From NCBI GenBank assembly GCA_905235085.1, contig CAJOKD010000019.1, forward strand, positions 23,219 to 87,218: a DNA stretch of 64,000 nucleotides, given 5' to 3'. A model generated the notes under the pieces. The model saw only the letters and a program-made list of their open reading frames with translations. It ran no database searches and had not been told where the DNA came from. This DNA comes from an uncultured Bacteroidales bacterium. Its GTDB lineage: Bacteria; Bacteroidota; Bacteroidia; Bacteroidales; UBA932. Below, piece by piece: positions 24,044-31,676 of this stretch; position 1 is the first letter of the stretch, and every line of letters starts with the position of its first letter. The translations under genes and the position numbers were made by a program.

Positions 24044-25588
24044 TTACGGCTTTGGGATTGGAGGTACACCAGGAATGGGCGGAGGAACCGTACCAGGAGG
24101 AGGTCCGAACAACGCGCTCAGGTCAGGAATAAGCTTCATCGGTTGCCAAGATGGCATACCCGTGCTCCACGCAAGGGTATCACCATTAATCTGGCCCGCT
24201 GAGAGCATCTGACTAAGGGCGTTTACATCACAAGGGCCATACTGAGAACCGTTTATTGCAAGATACCATATAGCCTGTTGAGGCGAAGGAATAGGAGGTG
24301 GAGTCTGCTGAGGTTGGCCTGCAGAAGCCATTCCTTGCTGCATTGTCTGTCCCATTTGATTCATCATTCCTCCGACCTGCTGACCCATCGCTGCGCCCAT
24401 CATCATACCGGTCATCATGCCGGCAGGATTCATATGTCCATCCCCTCCGCCGAAATTCATCGAACCCATCTGCCCGATGTTTTCCATTCCTGTCTTGAGG
24501 ACTTCCGCCTGCTTGTTGATACTGTGTGCGTTGATATATGCGGACTCGCTGCCCAGACCAGCCTGTTTCGCAGCCTGCTCCGTTTGTGAATGCTGAGCAA
24601 ACTGGCCTTCCTCACGCATCCTAGCTGTCGCATCTTTTATGTGCTCCATCTGAATCTGCGCCATTTCCTTCGCAGTCTGGTTGCGAATGTCTGCATCAGT
24701 CCGCATCGTCTCTCGCTTAATCTCGAAACTGAGAAGAGTGGTCTTCTCATTCTCAAGGTTGTAAAGCTGTGCCTGATCTTCAGTGAGACGCTTGAGTTTC
24801 TGGTAACCTTCGCTATCCTCATCATATCGGATATCTTCTATGAGGATATCGCTTGCGAAGATGCCGAAACGTTGCATTATCCGCTCCTGAACACGGGAAA
24901 GAATATAATGCCCCATCTCACCTATGAGCTGGTTAAAGTGCATGATGAAAATGCTTGTATCCCTTGGGGCAGTAGCAACAATCTGCTTAATTTCCTGAGT
25001 CAAGAGAGTCTTCACTTTCTCACGGAATTCCTCCATCTTTGTGTCGGATGTCCCCCATGCTTCCAGGAAGTATTTCACCATGGCAGGATCTGTCGGGACT
25101 TGGAATGCCATAGCCCCTTTTACCGCGACTTCAATGTCATAAGCTTTATACTCCGGTTCTGAAGGAATCACTCGGAAATACGGAATGGTGAATGGAAGCT
25201 CCATTCCACGAGCGAGATTGATATAATAGACCTCAGCTTGGAAAGGAGTGCCCCCTTTATAAGCCATACCTACGATTGAGGCGAGTACCGGCATATTATC
25301 TGTTCTGATAATATCGTCATAAGGCCCCACGATCACATCATACTCCCCTTTGTTCTGATAAAGGAACACTGCCGCCTGGCCCGGGCGCACTCGCAGGCTG
25401 CTCCCATAGCGGATGTTGTTTTCCTTGCGTGAAGCACCTGCTTCCGCCATTGAGTTTGGCCGCCACTTCCAAATGAGAAAATCTTTCTCATCACAACGGA
25501 TGGCATCCATTATGCCACCTTCTTTCCCACGGACTTGGCTTGAAAGCCCTTCCTGATTCGTTTTCTTATTAAAAAGACCCATCTTCAC
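24044..25588 (-). CDS. SPFH domain protein with C-terminal GYF_2 (YdjI-like)
   Basis: A 514-residue membrane-scaffold-type protein. An SPFH (stomatin/prohibitin/flotillin) domain covers about residues 45-245, followed by helical coiled-coil sequence (about 255-350), a Met/Gly-rich low-complexity stretch (about 375-425), a GYF_2 domain (about 440-490: WYLAINGSQYGPCDVNAL) and a Pro-rich tail. Databases often label this family virion core protein; no phage context is present. Bacillus YdjI is a relative working with PspA-type membrane maintenance. Function here is inferred as organising a membrane assembly with the neighbouring GYF2 and zinc-ribbon proteins. Confidence 0.85.
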   Translation of the reverse strand: MKMGLFNKKTNQEGLSSQVRGKEGGIMDAIRCDEKDFLIWKWRPNSMAEAGASRKENNIRYGSSLRVRPGQAAVFLYQNKGEYDVIVGPYDDIIRTDNMPVLASIVGMAYKGGTPFQAEVYYINLARGMELPFTIPYFRVIPSEPEYKAYDIEVAVKGAMAFQVPTDPAMVKYFLEAWGTSDTKMEEFREKVKTLLTQEIKQIVATAPRDTSIFIMHFNQLIGEMGHYILSRVQERIMQRFGIFASDILIEDIRYDEDSEGYQKLKRLTEDQAQLYNLENEKTTLLSFEIKRETMRTDADIRNQTAKEMAQIQMEHIKDATARMREEGQFAQHSQTEQAAKQAGLGSESAYINAHSINKQAEVLKTGMENIGQMGSMNFGGGDGHMNPAGMMTGMMMGAAMGQQVGGMMNQMGQTMQQGMASAGQPQQTPPPIPSPQQAIWYLAINGSQYGPCDVNALSQMLSAGQINGDTLAWSTGMPSWQPMKLIPDLSALFGPPPGTVPPPIPGVPPIPKP

Positions 25589-25918
25589 TTACTTCTTTTC
25601 TAAATATGCTTTACATATCGCTGGCACATCAGGTGCAAGAATATAACTTGGGTTTCTCCAACCTTTAGTTGTTGAATAGTTGCTGGATTTACCCCTTTCC
25701 TCGACAGAAAGAGAATCCATTCGATCACAAACACTTTTCCACAATGCTCGATCGATGTAGTAATGCCTCCCATCAATACCGATGGTCATGATTGTCGCCT
25801 CGTTCTCGTACTTGATGTAAAAAAAACTCTCTCCACCAAGCATATCGATTCGTTTAACAACAGGTTTTCTCAGCCAAGTCAAAATGCGACCGAACTGAAC
25901 GGATTTTAATTCTGGCAT
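25589..25918 (-). CDS. Hypothetical protein of the SPFH cassette
   Basis: A 109-residue soluble protein with no recognised domain. It is basic at the N-terminus and contains aromatic-rich strands (SFFYIKYENEATIMTIGIDG) and a C-terminal ILAPDVPAICKAYLEKK helix. Its stop directly abuts the SPFH start, so the pair should be co-expressed. It could be a partner or regulator of the SPFH protein; nothing in the sequence decides this. Confidence 0.55.
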   Translation of the reverse strand: MPELKSVQFGRILTWLRKPVVKRIDMLGGESFFYIKYENEATIMTIGIDGRHYYIDRALWKSVCDRMDSLSVEERGKSSNYSTTKGWRNPSYILAPDVPAICKAYLEKK

Positions 25919-26066
25919 ATCATATATACTTTATGTAATTATCAATCAGTCCTGCATCCATAAGAAGAAACTCTATATTATGAGCGCAGAGTAACTTATA
26001 GCTAACTTAGTATCCATTCATGATCCTATTGTTTTCGTAATACTATCATTATTGATAACACGTTGC

Positions 26067-27029
26067 TCACTCGACTTTGTTTATTGAGGCGAGCACAGAT
26101 TCTCGCACTTCCGGATCAGAAATACTAGCTGCCACCACTTTAGCTTGTTGTATTTCGCCTTGCGATATCAAATACGAAACTTCTTGAGCCGAAATATCAT
26201 CGATTAGTTTCGTCACATCTCCTGAATACTTATGTGCGGCTGACTTGGCTCCTTGATAATCATTGTTATGAATGCACATCTGTATCTGATCCTGAACGTT
26301 ACTATCACTCTTAATCCCTAACGTGATGACGATTCCTGATACTAGAAAGCAAAGAGCTCCAACAATGATAGCAGCGCCATATGATGCCCAGAAATCTTTT
26401 TTCCTCTTTTTCGAATACGCACTCTTTTTCTTGCCCTCTTGGTCTAATAATGACTTATAATGGCCGAGAAGGTCTCGAATCTCACTATTTGTATTACTAT
26501 GTCTTTCCAATGCATGATAGGCTTGAAGAGACTTCCCGCGCCACGCATTTCTCACCGGTTCGCGCTTAGCATCTTTCTCATCCGTTCCGATAGCAGCATA
26601 ATTGGAGTAAGACAATTCGAGCAATTGTAATAACCCTTCTTTTGTGGAGGGTATTGTAAAAGTGTTAATTATTGTTGCTTGTTTTTCGTAATTAGAAACA
26701 TGACTCAATTTATCTTGAAGTTCGGCAATTTGCTTCCGTGCCATAATGCTAGCATAATTCTCCATCTCCAGGATAAACCCACATTCATGGCACTGGAGTG
26801 AAGCATCTGGTATTATGGCTCCACAATTTGGACACTTTCTTCTGTTTTCTCGGCTGCTCTGTCCTTGAATACTGCTGGTGGAGAATGCGCTCTCTAAATA
26901 AAACTCAATCTCATCATCGTCAATCCCATAAGCTTTGGCTTTTTTGAATATTATTTCCCTTTGCTTTGTTGTTAATCCACCACTCTCCTTGGCAACGTTA
27001 ATTAGTTTTTCAATATCAGGAGGATGCAT
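26067..27029 (-). CDS. Zinc-ribbon membrane protein
   Basis: 320 residues from the ATG at 27029; an in-frame start at 27083 adds 18 residues overlapping the upstream gene. An N-terminal helical domain precedes a zinc ribbon (CPNCG and CHECG, Cys66/69/80/83), a conserved helical region beginning TIINTFTIPSTKEGLLQLLE, a basic stretch and one transmembrane helix (about 218-240). The C-terminal tail has repeat-like helices. The domain order matches the split gene upstream, so the two are paralogues. Zinc-ribbon/TM proteins of this kind (compare Bacillus YdjG) occur with SPFH proteins. Confidence 0.65.
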   Translation of the reverse strand: MHPPDIEKLINVAKESGGLTTKQREIIFKKAKAYGIDDDEIEFYLESAFSTSSIQGQSSRENRRKCPNCGAIIPDASLQCHECGFILEMENYASIMARKQIAELQDKLSHVSNYEKQATIINTFTIPSTKEGLLQLLELSYSNYAAIGTDEKDAKREPVRNAWRGKSLQAYHALERHSNTNSEIRDLLGHYKSLLDQEGKKKSAYSKKRKKDFWASYGAAIIVGALCFLVSGIVITLGIKSDSNVQDQIQMCIHNNDYQGAKSAAHKYSGDVTKLIDDISAQEVSYLISQGEIQQAKVVAASISDPEVRESVLASINKVE

Positions 27030-27075
27030 ACTAATTTGAATTATAATCTTTGGGTATAACACTTCCCTGTGAATT

Positions 27076-28068
27076 CTATTCACTAGGTTCCTTTAATGAA
27101 ATAACAAAACTCTCCACATCCTTATCATCTACACAGTATTCAACTGTAACATCATCTGATACTACCTGCTCTTTTGACGGATAATCAACCGTTGTCTTTC
27201 TCCGAATTCGTAGGTTACCATAGTATTCAAAATCATAATAGTATAGCGGAAAATCATCATATTCATCTAATGTCACTATAATTTGGTTTAACCGCCCATT
27301 CTTATAATCGTAGTGATATGTGTTTGAGCTTAGCTTACTTAATGGGGCTTCATCTTTTTGGAATAACGTATCGATTTGAGATCTTTCTAGCAGATACTTT
27401 ATTTTAACTGTTGAAAGCAAATGTCCTCTATTACCATAGTCATATATAACCTCCTTAGTCGGAATCCCTTTATAAGATATTATTTCTTTAGCCAATAAAA
27501 CACCACCATATTCGAACTCATAAGTCAAGCTATAATAAGGTATATTAATTCTCTCTATGCGATCTGCAAATCTAATTACTTCTGAATTTCGAATACCCGG
27601 ATAACCATTTTCCCATGCTTTCCACATATAATGCTGTGAGTAGTAATCTTGAACAAAATCTGGAAAGCGGAATTCGTAAGGCTCTGGTATTGTTATATCG
27701 TTCATGACTTTCAGGTAATCGGACCAAACCATTACGCCTGATCTAAGATTTACCGATCGCTCCATTCTAAGAGACTTGTCTGCCCTATAATACAGAGTAT
27801 AACTCGAGTCAGGCTCACTCGCTAAGCCAACATAATGATCTTTTAGAGTATCTTTAAGTGGATAAAACGACATCCGGTCATTTAACAAACTGTACTTTCC
27901 TATTTCATCAACATACAGATGTATAGAATCAGGAGAATTAGTCTTGCCGCACATTATTAAAGCCTCTTTAATAAGACCATTCTGAGCCAAGATTTCTATT
28001 GCTTTGACCTCGCGCATATAGCATATCAGCAGCATTCTCATAAAGTCCTGCTTCAGTAAACACTTCAA
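27076..28068 (-). pseudogene. Zinc-ribbon membrane protein, 3' part after frameshift
   Basis: This frame carries the C-terminal domain of the gene whose 5' part is at 27968-28684. True homologous sequence begins near 28014 with REVKAIEILAQNGLIKEALI, which continues the upstream tail KAIEVFTEAGLYENAADMLY as a second helical repeat. The rest is a beta-rich extracytoplasmic domain of about 270 residues with many Tyr/Asp (TYHYDYKNGRLNQIIVT), unrecognised. Residues before 28014 in this frame are an artefact. Whether a functional product is made depends on whether the frameshift is real. Confidence 0.55.
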
Positions 28069-28684
28069 TTGCTTTATCCTCCCTTCCTAAAAAACCAAGA
28101 AGTCGAGCTGCTACTTGTTCGTTCCCGCTATTGACAAGCAGACTTGGCCAATCATAGAATAATACAAAAGCCACCAGCAATGCTAAACCAGCCAGACAAG
28201 AAAGGAGAGTCCAACGCCTCTTCTTATAATTGCCCGACAGTTTTGTAATAGCCTTTTTATCACCTAGAACCTTGTATTTTTCTAAGAGATCTTTTACTGA
28301 AGCATTCTCTTTTATCCCCTCCAGTCGGCGATAGGATTCCGCCGCCTTGCCCAACCATGCAATAGTCAGTTTTTTATCCCCAGACTCTTTGCATGCCTCG
28401 TAGTTTGAATATGAAAGATGAAGCAGGCGAGAGAGAGACTCCGCCGTATTCGGAACAGGAAATGAGTTAATAATGGATGCCTTCTTCTTTGACGACGACA
28501 CCCCTGGGCTAAATACTTTATCCACTGCAAGAAGCTTTTCCTGTAAGTCCAGGATTGCATCAGTCGTGCTCTGGCTCCTTGCCGTTTCATTCATTAATGT
28601 ATAACCACACTCCGGGCATTTTAATTCCATACCCGACAATGGTGCCCCACAATTAGGACATAAGTTCTTTCTATCTACGGCCAT
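27968..28684 (-). pseudogene. Zinc-ribbon membrane protein, 5' part before frameshift
   Basis: 238 residues as read: a zinc ribbon at the N-terminus (Cys9/12 and Cys23/26, CPNCG and CPECG), the conserved helical region ASIINSFPVPNTAESLSRLL shared with the gene at 26067, a basic KKRR segment, a transmembrane helix (about 157-175) and a helical repeat ending AADMLYA. Reading then shifts frame near 28010 and stops. Two bases missing from a GAGAG run would explain it, since restoring them joins LYA to REVKAIEIL. The intact protein would have about 550 residues. Confidence 0.6.
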
Positions 28685-28712
28685 TGTTTAGTGTTATTAT
28701 GTTCCAAATATC

Positions 28713-29057
28713 TTATGCAATAGAATCCAATTTACCCCTGTATTTGTATGTGACAGAATGGCTCTCCTCATCATACTGCACCTCAAAGACCAGGTCTGTC
28801 CCAGGAGCATCGAGATGATTTGCAATGATCCATCGCTTCAGCTCTGCATTAGATACCCCACCTCTCCGGCTATAGTTAACCAAACGTCTCAGTGAAATCC
28901 GAGGATGATTTGGGAGAACAAAGTGCACAGCCGCCACTGCCTGGGGATCCTCACCACATATTTCTCTCCAAACATCAGTTGCTGTACTATTGCCAATAGC
29001 GACGTGACCAAGTGGTGTCACCCCTCGCACAACACGCAGTAAAACAAGTTTATCCAT
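28713..29057 (-). CDS. Hypothetical protein, first gene of the cassette
   Basis: 114 residues from the ATG at 29057 (MDKLVLLRVVRGV). An upstream in-frame start at 29126 would cover the promoter element at 29103-29110. The protein is soluble, with strand-rich ends and a central helix PQAVAAVHFVLPNHP then RISLRRLVNYSRRGG. No family is recognised. It is 28 bp before the zinc-ribbon gene and appears to lead the transcript that runs to 22.3 kb, perhaps with a second promoter in the 148-bp gap at 25919-26066, where I see no clear element. Confidence 0.55.
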   Translation of the reverse strand: MDKLVLLRVVRGVTPLGHVAIGNSTATDVWREICGEDPQAVAAVHFVLPNHPRISLRRLVNYSRRGGVSNAELKRWIIANHLDAPGTDLVFEVQYDEESHSVTYKYRGKLDSIA

Positions 29058-29102
29058 ACTCCAACAGTTATTAGTTTTGTCGTACAGTGTAATTTTTCGC
29101 CT

Positions 29103-29151
29103 CAAAAATAAACCTCTCCTTGACACGAATCAAGTTCACATTGGTTCAAAT
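29103..29151 (-). promoter_or_regulatory. Promoter of the zinc-ribbon/SPFH cassette with shared upstream motif
   Basis: On the minus strand TATTTTTG (29110-29103) matches the TAnnTTTG -7 element. TTGA (29133-29130) lies 19 bp further up as a -33 element. Overlapping and extending upstream of the -33 is the sequence ATTTGAACCAATGTGAAC (29151-29134). It recurs almost unchanged at the promoter of the gene at 33210 (19 of 21 bases), so it may be an operator. Confidence 0.5.
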
Positions 29152-29187
29152 GAGAGCGGGGCAATAAATCCATATTCGCCAGACCCG
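29135..29187 (+). repeat. Imperfect direct repeat, copy B
   Basis: The partner of copy A at 22155-22208; together they bracket the cassette 22.3-29.06 kb. The best-conserved blocks are TTCACATTGGTTCAAAT and CAATAAATCCAT. The first block is also the promoter-proximal motif, so copy similarity may reflect shared regulation, recombination ends, or both. Confidence 0.35.
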
Positions 29188-29199
29188 GAACGATTATTA

Positions 29200-29306
29200 A
29201 AAAAAAGAAAGTGTGGGCCTCCTAGACTTATCCAGAGGTGGGCTCTCGACAGCCGTGACGTGGATAAGGGATGCTCACACTTCCGCTATAGAATGAGCAG
29301 AGCCCA
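29200..29306. ncRNA. Structured, pseudoknot-capable element (candidate small RNA)
   Basis: Within 98 bases three pairings can form. AAGTGTGGGC (29209-29218) pairs with GCTCACACTT (29273-29282), nine Watson-Crick pairs plus one G-T. CTTATCCA (29227-29234) pairs perfectly with TGGATAAG (29261-29268), nested inside. TGGGCTCT (29239-29246) pairs perfectly with AGAGCCCA (29299-29306), from the inner loop to outside the outer stem, giving a pseudoknot. On the minus strand the outer stem is followed by a run of T (29207-29200) like an intrinsic terminator. On the plus strand the outer stem pairs better. No known RNA family was recognised and the strand is undecided. This is the main content of the non-coding stretch 29152-29540. 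Confidence 0.4.
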
Positions 29307-29540
29307 TACTAATAGCCAGTGCAAGCGTTCGCTCTTATTCCTCCGTCACTTTGAATTGTCGAGATTCACCTACAAGGAATAGCTAAACGCTTTCTGTATG
29401 TATTATGCTGCATCAAAAACAGCAACTAGACAAATATAATTATTAATCTTTGAGAACCAATCAGAATTTGGTTCAAATTAGTTCAAAAGATGTTTGCGAT
29501 TGATTCTCGGATCAATTCCAAACGTGCAGGGTCGTTCAAC

Positions 29541-30491
29541 TTATCTCTCATAGATCAAGTACTTATCCCGATCTACGGATGAGGAGGCGAAGGGCTTCAA
29601 GTACCCATTTTCAACCAAGTCGACTTGGCGACCGGTAATTCTCTCAAGATCCAGTTTGTGCCGGATAATGTCCAGCAAGGAAACCTTAGCCTCCGGGGCG
29701 TATTCAACCAGCAGATCGATGTCACTCTCAGGTGTTTCTTCCTTGCGAGCGAAAGACCCGAATATCCAAGCTCGGCTGATTGGGAGAACCTTTGAAAAAT
29801 ACCTCTGGATGTTCCTGAACATTACCACCCTCCCGTCATCTACGAAAGAGAGGCTTTTATCCAATTCATCAGCCACTCCCCTCCTTGACGCATAGCGCCT
29901 CATACGGTCATAATTAACCGGATATACTTCAAGAGCGCGTTGAAAATCAATACATTGAGGGATGCCCTTATTGCCAGTCCGGCAAAGAGAATCCACGAGA
30001 TCCTTTTCCAAAGAGGGCACAGGGCAGCCGGACACCTCTTTCATAGGAGCTTCAGAGACTAATGCTCCAACAACAATATAGCCCTCCAGGGGTACTGGAA
30101 ACAGGTTGAAGTCTTTAACACTGATGACTTTCTGATATTTCTTCGTCAGCGAGGTAAACACTGTCTGGAGATTGCTCCTGGCCACCTCAATCCACATATT
30201 CAATCCCTTCTGGACTATGCAGTGATCGATTCCAACACATTGATTGTTCAGATACTCATTTACTTCCAGCATCCATTCTGTCACAGGGACGACATATTCT
30301 GGTCTATGCACTGCCAGATATCGACCGCGCCCAGTCCTCGATAGAACGCCGCTACGAACCAACGACCGGATACGTGAGTGAACAGTTTGGAAAGGAAGAT
30401 CCGGATTGACCGCAACGAAATCAGCAACAGTCAATTCCCCTTCCCGAGCCAGCAGGTCTTCGTATTCAGATTTTGCCATCAGTGTTCCCAT
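29541..30491 (-). CDS. AbiEi-like HTH protein fused to MNT-type nucleotidyltransferase
   Basis: 316 residues. The N-terminus (about 10-65) is a winged helix-turn-helix, TVADFVAVNPDLPFQTVHSR then VLSRTGRGRYL, as in AbiEi-like antitoxins and DUF6577 proteins. The C-terminus (about 235-310) is a minimal nucleotidyltransferase with GSFARKEETPESDIDLLVEY, so the two catalytic Asp residues are present. Related modules act as type IV-like or HepT/MNT toxin-antitoxin parts. No separate HepT or AbiEii partner is adjacent. A long palindrome sits at its promoter, which suggests autorepression. Start at 30491 or Met5 (30479). Confidence 0.7.
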   Translation of the reverse strand: MGTLMAKSEYEDLLAREGELTVADFVAVNPDLPFQTVHSRIRSLVRSGVLSRTGRGRYLAVHRPEYVVPVTEWMLEVNEYLNNQCVGIDHCIVQKGLNMWIEVARSNLQTVFTSLTKKYQKVISVKDFNLFPVPLEGYIVVGALVSEAPMKEVSGCPVPSLEKDLVDSLCRTGNKGIPQCIDFQRALEVYPVNYDRMRRYASRRGVADELDKSLSFVDDGRVVMFRNIQRYFSKVLPISRAWIFGSFARKEETPESDIDLLVEYAPEAKVSLLDIIRHKLDLERITGRQVDLVENGYLKPFASSSVDRDKYLIYER

Positions 30492-30516
30492 CGGAAAAGA
30501 AACTTGTTCTTTCCTA

Positions 30517-30565
30517 CAAATATATCAATATTTCGGCAATATCAATCAGAAATTGCCGAAATATT
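30517..30565 (-). promoter_or_regulatory. Promoter with palindromic operator for the HTH-nucleotidyltransferase gene
   Basis: Minus strand TATATTTG (30524-30517) is a perfect TAnnTTTG element, 26 bp before the ATG at 30491. Directly upstream lies a perfect 14-bp inverted repeat, AATATTTCGGCAAT (30527-30540) and ATTGCCGAAATATT (30552-30565), with an 11-bp spacer. It overlaps the -33 region, so a bound dimer would block RNA polymerase. The encoded winged helix protein is the obvious candidate binder. Confidence 0.65.
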
Positions 30566-30579
30566 TAAAAATAAACTAG

Positions 30580-31644
30580 CTATTCGAACAATTCCGTGGC
30601 CTGGCGGAAGACTTCGTCGATGGCGCGCTGGTCGGAGATCGTGGAGGAGTCCTTGCGACTGGCCGACTGCTTGCTCTTTGGCTTAGGCTTGTCCATTGGT
30701 GCGGTAGGTGCGCCCTGTCCGGACACGACAGAAGGCGCCGGAGAATCAGGGAGTACAACGCTATCATCCTGCGAGGCCATGGTCGCAACAGTATCTGCAA
30801 CAGCTTCGGGTTCAGCAGGTTCTCGAGAAAGGAGATGCCTCTCCAACGTAGGCACCAGCGCCATAAGAGCAATGAATAGGATGAATATCACTCCAGCTAC
30901 AACCGACCAGTTGCTCTTCAGTGCCTTTGTAACCTCCGCCACAGAAGCATACCGGTTCTCCGGCCTTGGGGAGCAAAGCTTACGAACGACTGAAGAATAC
31001 TTCCTCACAGGGAACAGAGACATCACCATTCCCAGGGAATACAAGTCACTCCGCACGTTCGCCTTGCCGCCCTCACGAACCTCCGGAGCTGCATAGACTG
31101 CTGTCCCGGCCGGGTTCTTCAAGATAGAGGAAGAGTCCGCGTCTGATAGGCCGAAGTCAATGAGCCTGACATTGTTGCCGGAATATGTAACGAGGATGTT
31201 CGAAGGTTTCAAATCCCTATGCAGGACCTGCCGGGAATGCATATACGACAAGGCAGAGCAAATCTCCCCCACTATCTTGTCGCAGACGCTCCTTTCCGGT
31301 TTCCCCTCGGTCAGGAAAGACTCGAGGGTTCGCCCGTCCACCCATTCCATCTCAATGCAATTGCCGAGCGAAGGGTCCTTTATGAATGAATAATACTCAC
31401 AGATATTCTCGTGCCTAAGGGAATACCCTATTTCGAATTCTTTCTTGAGAAGCCTCTCATATACAGGCACTTCCCTATATTCCTCCTTAAGGCACTTCAG
31501 CACTCGGAAACGCCCGGAACGGTCGATCCTCCAGATTTCGGAATATCCTCCTTCGGAAGAACTGACAAGTTCCCTTGCATCAGTGGCAGGGGTCGCTTCC
31601 GCCGAAGGCGTATCAAAGAATTCCGAGGTATTATCCATGCCCAA
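30580..31644 (-). CDS. Transmembrane Hanks-type Ser/Thr protein kinase
   Basis: 354 residues. The N-terminal kinase domain has a Gly-rich loop SEGGYSEIW, Lys50, Glu69, the catalytic loop HRDLKPSN (142-149), DFG (163-165) and APE. All key residues are present, so an active kinase is expected. A transmembrane helix (247-266) leads to a Pro/Ser-rich extracytoplasmic tail of about 85 residues ending in QRAIDEVFRQATELFE. The tail is shorter than that of the related protein at 62635 and may be truncated. Met1 or Met3 can start it. It is divergent from the gene at 31677. Confidence 0.85.
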   Translation of the reverse strand: MGMDNTSEFFDTPSAEATPATDARELVSSSEGGYSEIWRIDRSGRFRVLKCLKEEYREVPVYERLLKKEFEIGYSLRHENICEYYSFIKDPSLGNCIEMEWVDGRTLESFLTEGKPERSVCDKIVGEICSALSYMHSRQVLHRDLKPSNILVTYSGNNVRLIDFGLSDADSSSILKNPAGTAVYAAPEVREGGKANVRSDLYSLGMVMSLFPVRKYSSVVRKLCSPRPENRYASVAEVTKALKSNWSVVAGVIFILFIALMALVPTLERHLLSREPAEPEAVADTVATMASQDDSVVLPDSPAPSVVSGQGAPTAPMDKPKPKSKQSASRKDSSTISDQRAIDEVFRQATELFE

Positions 31645-31661
31645 ATATCCACATTTTTAAG

Positions 31662-31669
31662 TACATTTG
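31662..31669 (+). promoter_or_regulatory. -7 promoter element for the gene at 31677
   Basis: TACATTTG matches TAnnTTTG, 7 bp before the ATG at 31677. Transcription would begin at or close to the start codon, and it argues against the longer in-frame start at 31575, which lies upstream of it. Confidence 0.45.
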
Positions 31670-31676
31670 CAACAGT

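Noticed and set aside
24044..25588. Possible prophage, because the SPFH-GYF2 family is often labelled virion core protein
   Set aside because: No capsid, portal, terminase, integrase or tail gene lies nearby; the label is historical and the domains are SPFH and GYF_2.
29209..29306. Self-cleaving ribozyme or tmRNA in the structured gap
   Set aside because: The conserved cores of hammerhead (CTGATGA), twister, pistol and tmRNA (including a TTCGA acceptor-T arm) were not found; only the pairing pattern is supported.
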